Shown one piece after another: positions 26,999 through 35,368 of a stretch of DNA of 64,000 nucleotides. The stretch comes from Pseudaquidulcibacter saccharophilus. GTDB taxonomy: Bacteria > Pseudomonadota > Alphaproteobacteria > Caulobacterales > Aquidulcibacteraceae. The stretch covers positions 248,001-312,000 of the forward strand of contig NZ_JAHWUS010000001.1 of the NCBI RefSeq assembly GCF_019455445.1, written 5' to 3'. The first letter of the stretch is position 1. The number at the start of each line of letters is the position of its first letter. A program made the translations under genes and the position numbers. A model generated the notes under the pieces. The model was not told the DNA's origin. It worked only from the letters and a program-made list of their open reading frames with translations, and did not search any database.

Positions 26999-27556
26999 AA
27001 AGCTGATATAAAAAAAATCTCACAAAAAGCAAAGAACTTGTTCGGTAATGGGCAGGTTTTTGTTTTATCAGATCCCATTAGAAACCCAAATTTGAATGAA
27101 ATAATTACCAATAGTCCAAAGGATACATTAATAATTTATCGTAATTATGGCGCACCAATTCCAAAATTAAAAAAACAATCGAAAAAACAAATTTTGGCAA
27201 GTGTTTCGCCAAAACAAGCCTTCAAACATAAATTATTGGGAATCCATATTCCAAATAAATCCCTTAAACATCATCATTTATCAAAGGCAAAGGGGCTTAT
27301 GACGACTGGTTCGGCGCATAATTTACGTGAAATTACGCGGGCGATAAACTGCGGTATTGAAAATGTTATTATATCGGCAATTTTTCAATCAAAAAGCAAA
27401 AGCGCAGGCAATCCAAAGGGAAATATCAAACTTGCGCAATTGATTCGCCTTTTTCCAAAACAAAAATTTATTGCCTTGGGCGGAATAAATCACAAAAGCC
27501 TAAAACGACTAAGAGGGATTAAATTAAAGGGGATAGCCGGAGTTAGTTTTAATTAA
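26993..27556 (+). CDS. Thiamine phosphate synthase-like protein
   Basis: About 187 residues with TMP-synthase/TenI features: GQVFVLSDP, LGIHIPNK (the GVHLG position), TTGSAHNLREITRA, a PIF-like SAIFQSKSKSAGNPKG, and FIALGGINHKSLKRL with the GGI phosphate loop. It is more divergent than a housekeeping ThiE, and whether it makes thiamine phosphate is uncertain. The start is unclear: no ATG fits, TTG at 26993 (GGGAAAA upstream) is my choice, and TTG at 26978 is the alternative. Both overlap yggS. Confidence 0.7.
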   Translation: MHKADIKKISQKAKNLFGNGQVFVLSDPIRNPNLNEIITNSPKDTLIIYRNYGAPIPKLKKQSKKQILASVSPKQAFKHKLLGIHIPNKSLKHHHLSKAKGLMTTGSAHNLREITRAINCGIENVIISAIFQSKSKSAGNPKGNIKLAQLIRLFPKQKFIALGGINHKSLKRLRGIKLKGIAGVSFN

Positions 27557-27957
27557 AAACGGAAAGCAGATTCGATTTTGATGCTTGGGCTACGTTTATT
27601 TTTATCCTGATTGATATTGTCATCAGGGATTACAACGCCGCCGCCAACACGAAGGTTGCGGTTAACGTCATAAAATGCGCCCGCAGATGTTTGACCATTA
27701 CGATTGTCAACCGGGCTTTGTCTTGAAGGTTGCATGCCAAAGCTAACACCCCAGCGAGATTTAGGCGAAACTTTAACGTTTGCCTTGGTTTCACCGCGTG
27801 GTGTCCACGCATTCACACCAGAATTAAATTCAGAACCAAAGGTAAATCTTTCATACCAAGGTGCGGTCGGTGTTGTGTTGCGACCCTCGGCACAAGCGGT
27901 ACCGGCCGCGAAAAACGCAGCGAGACCAATTGCAAATGCCAATGTCTTTTTCACCAC
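27553..27957 (-). CDS. NtrZ-like periplasmic protein
   Basis: A 134-residue exported protein with a Sec signal (cleavage after ACA, about residue 23). The mature part has the pattern SRWGVSFGMQ followed by SAGAFYDVNRNLRVGGGV and a terminal SAFRF, which resembles NtrZ of Caulobacter. NtrZ restrains the sensor kinase NtrY. The assignment rests on this pattern and on location near DUF3576 and leuS. NtrY and NtrX are not in the window. It overlaps the convergent ThiE-like gene by the TTAA of both stops. Confidence 0.6.
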   Translation of the reverse strand: MVKKTLAFAIGLAAFFAAGTACAEGRNTTPTAPWYERFTFGSEFNSGVNAWTPRGETKANVKVSPKSRWGVSFGMQPSRQSPVDNRNGQTSAGAFYDVNRNLRVGGGVVIPDDNINQDKNKRSPSIKIESAFRF

Positions 27958-28349
27958 AAAACCCCCAATTTAATATAGAGTGTTGCAAACAATATAGCTT
28001 AGCTAAACCTAAAAAAATCGTTAAGTCAATTATATTAAATGAATAACAATTCCCATAGGGACTACGCCTAGACGAGAATATAGCTATTTTAAACACAATT
28101 TGAAACAGTTTTATGGCAATAAATTTTTTTGTTGCAATTGTATCACAATATTGTTTGCATTTTGTGCAGTTTATTAAGCAAAAATTCAGCTAAACTCAAT
28201 GTTATTTAATTTTAAAGCTACACAAAGTCGCTTGATAAACTGTCTCAAACATTGTTAATAGCAATAAATATGCTTTAAATAGCCCTTTATTGTTATTATT
28301 GGCACAAAGTGATATAGCCTTGTGCCAACCTTATTGTCGGAGTTTCAAT
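27958..28349. other. AT-rich intergenic region between divergent genes
   Basis: A 392-base non-coding stretch that must hold the promoters of the NtrZ-like gene (leftward) and the DUF3576 gene (rightward). I see AT-rich runs and a repeated TTTGAAACA/CTCAAACA-like word, but no clear hairpin terminator, tRNA or open reading frame. Confidence 0.6.
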
Positions 28350-28817
28350 ATGCGCCGTATTGCGCCAATTCTTTTAGCTACATCGTTTGCGATTGTTCTT
28401 GGCGGCTGCGCCCATAAACCGGCTACTGATGCCCAAGCTGGCAGCCCAATGAAATTTAATTTCGGTAAAAAGAAAGATACCCAAGCAGGTATTGGCGTGA
28501 ACGGTTATTTGTGGCGCGCCACTTTGGACACATTAAATTTTATGCCGGTTGCAAGTGCCGACCCGTTTGGCGGTACCTTTATCACCGATTGGCATTCAAA
28601 TGATGCTACGCCTAATGAACGTTTCAAAGTTCAGGTTTTCATCCTTGATAATCGTCTTCGTGCCGATGGTATCGCGGTTCAGGTTTTCCGTCAGGTTAAT
28701 AACGGCTCTGGTTGGACCGATGCATCTGTAAGCCCTGACACAACTTTGCAGATTGAAAACGCAATTTTGACCCGCGCACGTCAATTGCGCATCGCAAACA
28801 TTGAATCTGAAAAATAG
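28350..28817 (+). CDS. DUF3576 lipoprotein
   Basis: A 155-residue lipoprotein: signal MRRIAPILLATSFAIVLGGC with lipobox LGGC (Cys20), then the DUF3576 core (GIGVNGYLWRATLDTLNFMP and FGGTFITDWHS). The family is conserved in alphaproteobacteria just upstream of leuS, as here; no function is established. CGGAG precedes the ATG at 28350. A strong terminator follows. Confidence 0.85.
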   Translation: MRRIAPILLATSFAIVLGGCAHKPATDAQAGSPMKFNFGKKKDTQAGIGVNGYLWRATLDTLNFMPVASADPFGGTFITDWHSNDATPNERFKVQVFILDNRLRADGIAVQVFRQVNNGSGWTDASVSPDTTLQIENAILTRARQLRIANIESEK

Positions 28818-28839
28818 TTTCAATTAAGCCAAAAATGAT

Positions 28840-28867
28840 ACCCCGCACGTGTTGCGGGGTCTTTTTG
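28840..28867 (+). terminator. Rho-independent terminator after DUF3576 gene
   Basis: ACCCCGCA (28840-28847), loop CGTGT and TGCGGGGT (28853-28860), then CTTTTTG. An eight-pair perfect stem 23 bases after the stop. Confidence 0.92.
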
Positions 28868-28998
28868 TTTATGAGACCACCAACCCAAAACCCCTTGATT
28901 TTCCCGACATTTCAGAATAGTTGAAACGCATTATGGCTTTGGTCGAAATAATTGGCCAGAAATTGGCTAGATTAAGATTTTCACACATTTGGTAAAAC

Positions 28999-31608
28999 AT
29001 GACTGATAATAATAAAATTGCTGAAAACATTAAATATGACGCAATAAAAACCGAACAGAAACAACGCAAAATTTGGGATGATAGTAAATTATTCTTTACT
29101 GGCGAAATTAATAAAGATGCCAAAAAATCCTATGTTTTGGAAATGTTTCCTTATCCTTCAGGTCGGATTCATATGGGGCACGTTCGTAATTATGCGCTAG
29201 GCGATGTAATTGCACGTAAAAACCATGCCCAAGGCTATCAGGTTTTGCACCCAATGGGTTGGGATGCCTTTGGTTTGCCGGCGGAAAACGCGGCGATGGA
29301 ACGGGGCGAACATCCTGGCAAATGGACCTATGAAAATATCAATGTGATGAAAGAGCAATTGAAGCTTTTGGGCTTTTCAATTGATTGGTCACGTGAATTT
29401 GCGACTTGTGACCAAACGTATTATCAACATCAACAGCGTCTTTTCATTGAAATGTTTGAAAAAGGCCTTGTTTACCGCAAAATGTCAAAAGTAAATTGGG
29501 ATCCGGTTGAAAATACCGTTCTTGCCAATGAACAGGTGGTTGATGGTCGTGGCTGGCGTTCTGGTGCCTTGGTTGAACAGCGCGAATTAAACCAATGGTT
29601 CTTTAAAACCACCTATTTTGCCGATGATTTGATTGATGCACTAGAAGGCTTAAATGAATGGCCAGAACGCGTTATTTCGCAGCAATTCAATTGGATTGGT
29701 CGTTCTGAAGGCTTAAAATTTAAATTTGATTTAACCCAAAAATTTGGTGATTTTAATGGGTTAGAGGTTTATACAACCCGCCCCGATACATTATTTGGCG
29801 CATCATTTGTGGCAATTGCCGCCGATCACCCAATTGCCAAAGAGCTTGCTAAAAATAATGCGGATTTAGAAGCCTTTATTAATGAATGCAAACAATCCGC
29901 GGTCACTGCCGAGGCATTGGATACCCAAGAGAAAAAGGGCTTCAATACCGGCCTGAAGGTTAAACACCCATTTGACGACAATTGGGAAATTGATATTTGG
30001 GTCGCAAACTTTGTATTGATGGAATATGGTACGGGCGCTATTTTCGGCTGTCCGGCGCATGACCAGCGCGATTTGGATTTTGCCCGTAAATATGACCTAA
30101 AAGTTACCCCTGTTATTTTGCCAAAAGATGCCGATGCGGCAACTTTTAATGTTGAAAATGAAGCATATTCAGGTGATGGTAGCATTTTTAACTCTGATTT
30201 CTTAAATGGCCTATCTATTGAGGCCGGCAAACGTGCCGCAATTGATAAAATGGTGGCATTGGGACGTGGTGAAGCAACCAAGGTTTTCCGTCTTCGTGAT
30301 TGGGGTGTGTCACGTCAACGTTATTGGGGTTGCCCAATTCCGATGATTCATTGCGATACTTGTGGCGCGGTTCCAGAGAAAATTGAAAATCTACCGATTG
30401 CCTTGCCAGAAGATGTTACTTTCGACAAACCTGGTAATCCGCTTGATCGCCATCCAACATTTAAACAAACCAAATGCCCAAAATGTGGTGGTGATGCCCG
30501 CCGCGAAACCGATACATTGGATACTTTTGTTGATTCATCATGGTATTGGGCGCGTTTCTGTGGCCTTAATCCTGATGCGCCAACCGATTTGGAAGGGGTT
30601 AATCACTGGCTATCTGTTGACCATTATATTGGCGGTATTGAACATGCGGTTCTTCACCTCCTTTATGCTCGTTTCTTTGCCCGCGCGATGAAATTAACTG
30701 GTCATGTCAATGTTTCAGAGCCGTTCAAGCATTTGTTTACCCAGGGCATGGTTACACACGCCACTTTTAAATCCGAAGATGGAAAATGGGTTAACCCTGC
30801 GGATGTAACAATTGACGGGAAAAATATTTTTGAAACCGCAACCGGTAAAGCTGTTACCATGGGTGCGGTCGAAAAAATGTCCAAGTCCAAGAAAAACACC
30901 ATTGACCCCGAATATATTGTTTCGACCTATGGTGCGGATGTGGCACGCTTGTTTGTATTATCCGATTCCCCGCCTGAGCGTGATGTTGAATGGTCACAAG
31001 CGGGTGTTGAGGGGGCAAGCCGTTTCGTAAACCGTGTTTATGCACTATTTGCCAAACATGCATTGCAATCTAAAACCCCGGTCAATGAAACCCCAAATGA
31101 TTTGGACGGTGATGCACTGGCCATTGTTAAGGCTGCACACAAAGCGGCACTTAATGTTACCAATGCAATTGATCGTTTTGCCTTTAATGCGGCAATTGCC
31201 AACATGTATGAATTGCTTAACTTCCTTCGCAATTTTGATGGCAAGGATGATGCAAAAATTATTAATGCACGTGGATTTGCGCTTTCGGTATTTGCGCGGC
31301 TTTTACAACCATTTACCCCGCATTTGGCCGAAGAAGTTTGGACGTTATTGGGTAATGATGGTTTCTGTGTCAAAGCACCATGGTTTGAGGCCGATTTGAA
31401 ATATGCAATTGATGATGAGGTGGTAATTCCGCTTCAGATTAATGGTAAAAAACGTGATGAATTAAAAGTTCCAAAAGGCTCTGAACAGGATTACGTTTTG
31501 GAACTTGCAAATTCTTCAAAAGCGGCGGATATCTATCTTAATGGAAAAACCATCCGCAAGGTGATTTTCGTAAAAGACCGTATCCTTAACATTGTGGTGA
31601 GTGATTAA
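28999..31608 (+). CDS. leuS: Leucyl-tRNA synthetase
   Basis: A class I synthetase of 869 residues. The HIGH-type motif is in [14 protein letters not shown] (about residues 50-63). The CP1 editing domain has [14 protein letters not shown], a zinc-binding-like segment has [10 protein letters not shown] and [11 protein letters not shown], and the KMSKS motif is in [13 protein letters not shown]. Full length. It is first of leuS-lptE-holA, with its stop overlapping the lptE start. Confidence 0.98.
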   Translation: MTDNNKIAENIKYDAIKTEQKQRKIWDDSKLFFTGEINKDAKKSYVLEMFPYPSGRIHMGHVRNYALGDVIARKNHAQGYQVLHPMGWDAFGLPAENAAMERGEHPGKWTYENINVMKEQLKLLGFSIDWSREFATCDQTYYQHQQRLFIEMFEKGLVYRKMSKVNWDPVENTVLANEQVVDGRGWRSGALVEQRELNQWFFKTTYFADDLIDALEGLNEWPERVISQQFNWIGRSEGLKFKFDLTQKFGDFNGLEVYTTRPDTLFGASFVAIAADHPIAKELAKNNADLEAFINECKQSAVTAEALDTQEKKGFNTGLKVKHPFDDNWEIDIWVANFVLMEYGTGAIFGCPAHDQRDLDFARKYDLKVTPVILPKDADAATFNVENEAYSGDGSIFNSDFLNGLSIEAGKRAAIDKMVALGRGEATKVFRLRDWGVSRQRYWGCPIPMIHCDTCGAVPEKIENLPIALPEDVTFDKPGNPLDRHPTFKQTKCPKCGGDARRETDTLDTFVDSSWYWARFCGLNPDAPTDLEGVNHWLSVDHYIGGIEHAVLHLLYARFFARAMKLTGHVNVSEPFKHLFTQGMVTHATFKSEDGKWVNPADVTIDGKNIFETATGKAVTMGAVEKMSKSKKNTIDPEYIVSTYGADVARLFVLSDSPPERDVEWSQAGVEGASRFVNRVYALFAKHALQSKTPVNETPNDLDGDALAIVKAAHKAALNVTNAIDRFAFNAAIANMYELLNFLRNFDGKDDAKIINARGFALSVFARLLQPFTPHLAEEVWTLLGNDGFCVKAPWFEADLKYAIDDEVVIPLQINGKKRDELKVPKGSEQDYVLELANSSKAADIYLNGKTIRKVIFVKDRILNIVVSD

Positions 31609-32102
31609 TGAATAAAAAACCCGCGTCCCGTCGTTTGGTTCTTGCTCTAATGGGGCTTGGTTTGCTGGTTGGCGGATGTGGGTTTTCGCCGGTTTATTCG
31701 CAAAATGGTGCAGGCATTGGGCCAGTAAATATTGCGCCAATTGATGGACGAACCGGATATTTTCTTGAACAAGAATTGCACCAATTGGCGGTTCTTGAAA
31801 AACAAGACACTACACCGCGTAATTTAAAAATCAAACTTACCCGTGATTTTTCAAATATCGCATTGGGTCAGGATTCTTTTTATAAAAGAATTAAAATTAA
31901 TTATTCGGTTGAATACACCCTTGAAGCTGGCAACAATAGACCAGAAATAAAAGGTAATTTTGCTGATTCAATTGCTTTTTCCGGCAGCGCCAACCCATAT
32001 TCCGAAGTTAGTCTTCAAAAAGATGCCGAACAAAAGGCCGCCAAAGAAATTGCCGACCGTATTTGGCGTGAGTTGTTGATAAAAACCAACGCCACCAAAT
32101 AA
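31608..32102 (+). CDS. lptE: LPS assembly lipoprotein LptE
   Basis: A 164-residue outer-membrane lipoprotein that plugs LptD in lipopolysaccharide export. It has a signal with lipobox VGGC followed by GFSPVYS, the usual GF-P-Y of LptE after the lipidated Cys. A conserved position between leuS and holA supports the call, since the mature sequence is poorly conserved. Its ATG overlaps the leuS stop (TAATG). Confidence 0.88.
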   Translation: MNKKPASRRLVLALMGLGLLVGGCGFSPVYSQNGAGIGPVNIAPIDGRTGYFLEQELHQLAVLEKQDTTPRNLKIKLTRDFSNIALGQDSFYKRIKINYSVEYTLEAGNNRPEIKGNFADSIAFSGSANPYSEVSLQKDAEQKAAKEIADRIWRELLIKTNATK

Positions 32103-32117
32103 AGGGGGGCGGCCCAA

Positions 32118-33161
32118 ATGGTAAAAATTGCCAAACTTGTTGACGCGATAAAAGATGCGCAAGCGGGGCGGGCGCCGCGCTTTGTCATTATACATGGGCC
32201 AGACCGGGGGATTTGCGCCAAAAATCTTGGAATAATTGCGGATAATCTTAAATCACGCCATCCCAATCTTGAAATGCGGAGTTTTAACGAGGATGATTTG
32301 GCGCGCGATTTCACCAAACTAGAAGAAGCTATTATGGGTTCATCGCTATTTGGTGGGGCGTCAATTGCCCGCCTTAATATCAAAACTGATGGACAAGGTT
32401 CAAAATTAATCCCGCTTTTGCAAAATTACGGTGAGGTAGGGAATATTGATGGCGCATTATTAATTAATGGTGCAGGGTTGGCCGCCAATTCAAAACTTGT
32501 GGCAGCGTTTGAAAAGGCCCAATCGGCATGGGCAATCCGCACCTATGAACCCAATGCCGCCGAATTTGCAGGCCTAATTCGTGAAAAAGCCAATCAAGAG
32601 GGTGTTAAAATTTCCAATGAGGCGGTTTCATATTTAATTGAAATCACGGTTCAGGATTCCGAAATTCTATTGAACGAGATTGAAAACCTTTCGCTTTATG
32701 TCGGTAAAGGCAATGAGATAACAATTGATGCCATAAATGAACTTTCGGTTGGTGGTCGTGAAGGCAAGGTTGACGAGATTTTAAACGCCGCATTTTCTGG
32801 GCTTGCCAAGGCAACAATTATCAAAAACTATCAATCGCGTGTTGCAGGTTTAAACCAAATTCAAATTCTTAATGCACTTGTGCGTCGTTTGCGGCAATTA
32901 ATGTTTTTACGCGCCGATTTCGATAAAGGGCAAACCGCCGAAGCAATTGTAAAAGATCGCCGACATAATATTTTTTGGAAAGATCAGGAAAACTTTAAAA
33001 AGCAAATTGCAATTTGGACAATTCCTGCACTTGAAAGTGTTTATTCGCGTGCGGTACAAACCGATATTTTATTAAAACAATCTAATTATCCAATCCAAGA
33101 AACTTTGGAAAAATTATTTATTTCGATTGCTGACTTTGCCGCCCGTAAAAGAGGGCGATAA
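32118..33161 (+). CDS. holA: DNA polymerase III subunit delta
   Basis: Clamp-loader subunit that opens the beta clamp. The 347-residue protein has the HolA fold pattern FVIIHGPDRGICAKN, then MRSFNEDDLARDFTKLEEAIMG (in part) and a C-terminal helical collar ending SIADFAARKRGR. AAAGGGGGG lies close upstream of the ATG. It follows lptE by 15 bases. Confidence 0.92.
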   Translation: MVKIAKLVDAIKDAQAGRAPRFVIIHGPDRGICAKNLGIIADNLKSRHPNLEMRSFNEDDLARDFTKLEEAIMGSSLFGGASIARLNIKTDGQGSKLIPLLQNYGEVGNIDGALLINGAGLAANSKLVAAFEKAQSAWAIRTYEPNAAEFAGLIREKANQEGVKISNEAVSYLIEITVQDSEILLNEIENLSLYVGKGNEITIDAINELSVGGREGKVDEILNAAFSGLAKATIIKNYQSRVAGLNQIQILNALVRRLRQLMFLRADFDKGQTAEAIVKDRRHNIFWKDQENFKKQIAIWTIPALESVYSRAVQTDILLKQSNYPIQETLEKLFISIADFAARKRGR

Positions 33162-33230
33162 ATTTAATTTGATAATTGGTGGCAATATTAACGCTTTAAA
33201 TTAAACCTTAATTCTGATAATGGCGTGTTC

Positions 33231-34052
33231 ATGAAATATTTGAAAATGAACGGTTTGGGTAATGAGTTTGTGGTTCTAAAAAGCCATGAACGTCTGCACC
33301 TTGGTGAAAATCAGGTTACGGCATTGCATCGCCCGCAAGATTCTCTTGGCTTTGATCAGCTTTTGTCAATCGAACCTTCTGATTATGCCGATTGTTTCAT
33401 GGGTATTTGGAATCAGGATGGCTCAAAAGTGGCCGCTTGTGGTAATGGCACGCGCGCTGTGGCGTGGGCAATGATGGAAGAAACCGGCAAAGACGAAATT
33501 TCAATTGAGACCGAGGCGGGAATTTTATACGCCAAAAAAGCTGGCGACAAATTCGTTTCGGTCGATATGGGTGAACCGCGCCTAAAATGGGATCAAATCC
33601 CACTTTCTGAAGATATGCAAACCATCCGTATGGAATTACAGATTGGCCCAATTGATAACCCGATTTTGTGGGGGCCTTCTGCCGTTTCAATGGGTAATCC
33701 ACATTGCGTTTTCTTTGTTGAGAATGCCGAAACCGCACCAGTTAAAGAAATTGGACCGATGATTGAATATCACCCACTTTTTCCAGAAAGAACCAATGTG
33801 GGCTTTGCGCAAATTATCGATCGTCAAACCATAAGATTACGGGTTTGGGAGCGTGGTGTGGGTGAAACCCTTGCCTGCGGCACCGGTGCATGCGCGGCGC
33901 TTGTGGCGGCAGTGCGCCGAAAATTGGTTGATAATAAAGCGCGAATGAAACTTAATGGCGGTGATTTATTCATTGAATGGCGTCAAAGCGATAATCACGT
34001 CTATATGACGGGGGCGGTGGAAACCACTGGCTCTGGTGATTTGAAGATTTAG
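33231..34052 (+). CDS. dapF: Diaminopimelate epimerase
   Basis: Interconverts LL- and meso-diaminopimelate for lysine and peptidoglycan. The 273-residue enzyme has both catalytic Cys loops, AACGNGTRAVAW and ACGTGACAALVAA, and the start MNGLGNEFVVL. ATG at 33231 is chosen over the in-frame GTG two codons earlier. Two terminators lie in the 336 bases downstream. Confidence 0.96.
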   Translation: MKYLKMNGLGNEFVVLKSHERLHLGENQVTALHRPQDSLGFDQLLSIEPSDYADCFMGIWNQDGSKVAACGNGTRAVAWAMMEETGKDEISIETEAGILYAKKAGDKFVSVDMGEPRLKWDQIPLSEDMQTIRMELQIGPIDNPILWGPSAVSMGNPHCVFFVENAETAPVKEIGPMIEYHPLFPERTNVGFAQIIDRQTIRLRVWERGVGETLACGTGACAALVAAVRRKLVDNKARMKLNGGDLFIEWRQSDNHVYMTGAVETTGSGDLKI

Positions 34053-34112
34053 TTTCATTTTGGGGCATTTATAGACCCAAAATTTGCATCAATTTATAAC
34101 AATTCCGTATTT

Positions 34113-34147
34113 AACCCGCAAAATATATGATTTTTGCGGGTTTTGTT
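34113..34147 (+). terminator. Terminator after dapF
   Basis: AACCCGCAAAA (34113-34123), a short loop and TTTTTGCGGGTT (34131-34142), then TTGTTTT. Confidence 0.88.
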
Positions 34148-34278
34148 TTGGCATACGCTTTGCATCAGTAGAATTACCGCGGGTTCTCCTATCCGCATCC
34201 AATTATTGTTTTCAATATTTTGGATCCCTACACATACTTTACTATACCCACCCTATCCCACAGGGTGGGTTTTATTTT
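34148..34278 (+). ncRNA. Candidate small RNA between two terminators
   Basis: About 100 bases with no reading frame lie between the dapF terminator and a second strong terminator at 34246-34278, which no upstream gene needs. That layout suits an independently transcribed sRNA of roughly 100-130 bases. The 5' end and any promoter are unknown, and I recognise no known RNA family. Confidence 0.3.
34246..34278 (+). terminator. Second terminator in dapF-nudC gap
   Basis: ACCCACCCT (34246-34254), loop ATCCCAC and AGGGTGGGT (34262-34270), then TTTATTTT. The 3' arm plus T-tract (GGGTGGGTTTTATTTTG) is repeated directly just downstream at about 34279-34296. The rest of the 34053-34388 gap shows nothing else clear. 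Confidence 0.88.
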
Positions 34279-34388
34279 GGGTGGGTTTTATTTTGCCCCA
34301 AAATACCGCAAAAAAACTTGGTCACAAAATTTTTAATTTTAATTCCTGACAATTTGCGCTAACCAGATAATAGGGAATTAAATTATCT

Positions 34389-35297
34389 ATGAAACCAATA
34401 AATGATATTGCATTTTGCCTTAATGACCTTGATAGATGTGGCGAAATTCGTGGTGATAAAGACAAATTATTTGAACTATTCAATTCACCAACGGCAAAAA
34501 TAATTTTATTTAAACAAATTATGCCATTGATGGGTAATGATGGTGATACGCTTTTTCCAATTTATTTAGCTTCAGGCAAGCTGCCGCCATTTGAAAAATC
34601 TATATTCTTGGGAATTGATGGCGAAGACACCCCATATTTTGCCGTACAAAATATGGATGAAGACCTTGAACCACTTTTGAATGGTGAGTTTTTGGAAATA
34701 AGACAAAATATGCTTAAAATTGATGTCCGCGATATAAGTATATTGGGGACGGCACGTTCATTACTCATGTGGCATGATGCGCATGGCTTCTGCCCCAAAT
34801 GCGGACATAAAAGCATTATTTTAGACGCAGGTTGGAAAAGATATTGTGAAAATTGCCATACAGAACATTTCCCACGCATTGACCCCGTGGCAATCATGTT
34901 GGTGCTTTACGGCGATAAATGTCTTTTGGCGCGATCGATAAATTTCCCCGAAGGGCTTTATTCCAATCTTGCTGGTTTTATTGAGCCAGGTGAAACATTA
35001 GAACAAGGATGCGCGCGCGAAGTTTTGGAAGAAGTTGGTATAAAAGTGGAAAATATCCAAATTATCGGCAACCAACCTTGGCCAAATCCGTCGCAATTAA
35101 TGATTGGCATGGTTGCACACGCCCAAAGCGATAAAATAGAAATAAACCCAACTGAGGTATTGGACGCCGGCTGGTTTACCAAAGAAGAAGTTAGGGCATT
35201 GTTATCGGGTGGTATGGAAATAAAGGGCAACCATTGTTATGGGCCACGCGTCACGGCGATTGCCTATCATTTATTGCAATATTGGTTGAACGAGTAA
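34389..35297 (+). CDS. nudC: NAD+ diphosphatase NudC
   Basis: A 302-residue Nudix enzyme that hydrolyses NAD(H) and can remove NAD caps from RNA. The zinc ribbon is FCPKCGHKS with CENCHTEHFPRIDP, the Nudix box is GFIEPGETLEQGCAREVLEE followed by VG, and NQPWPNPSQLM is the SQPWPFPxS-type specificity motif. Full length. Confidence 0.96.
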   Translation: MKPINDIAFCLNDLDRCGEIRGDKDKLFELFNSPTAKIILFKQIMPLMGNDGDTLFPIYLASGKLPPFEKSIFLGIDGEDTPYFAVQNMDEDLEPLLNGEFLEIRQNMLKIDVRDISILGTARSLLMWHDAHGFCPKCGHKSIILDAGWKRYCENCHTEHFPRIDPVAIMLVLYGDKCLLARSINFPEGLYSNLAGFIEPGETLEQGCAREVLEEVGIKVENIQIIGNQPWPNPSQLMIGMVAHAQSDKIEINPTEVLDAGWFTKEEVRALLSGGMEIKGNHCYGPRVTAIAYHLLQYWLNE

Positions 35298-35368
35298 TTA
35301 AAGAACCGATAATATTTGCAATCATTTATTAGGCTTTTTGCGCTATATTTTACCCATTGGTAAGGTAT

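Noticed and set aside
34084-34362. A 92-codon open frame on the plus strand
   Set aside because: It runs through two rho-independent terminators, has no ribosome site and an implausible composition.
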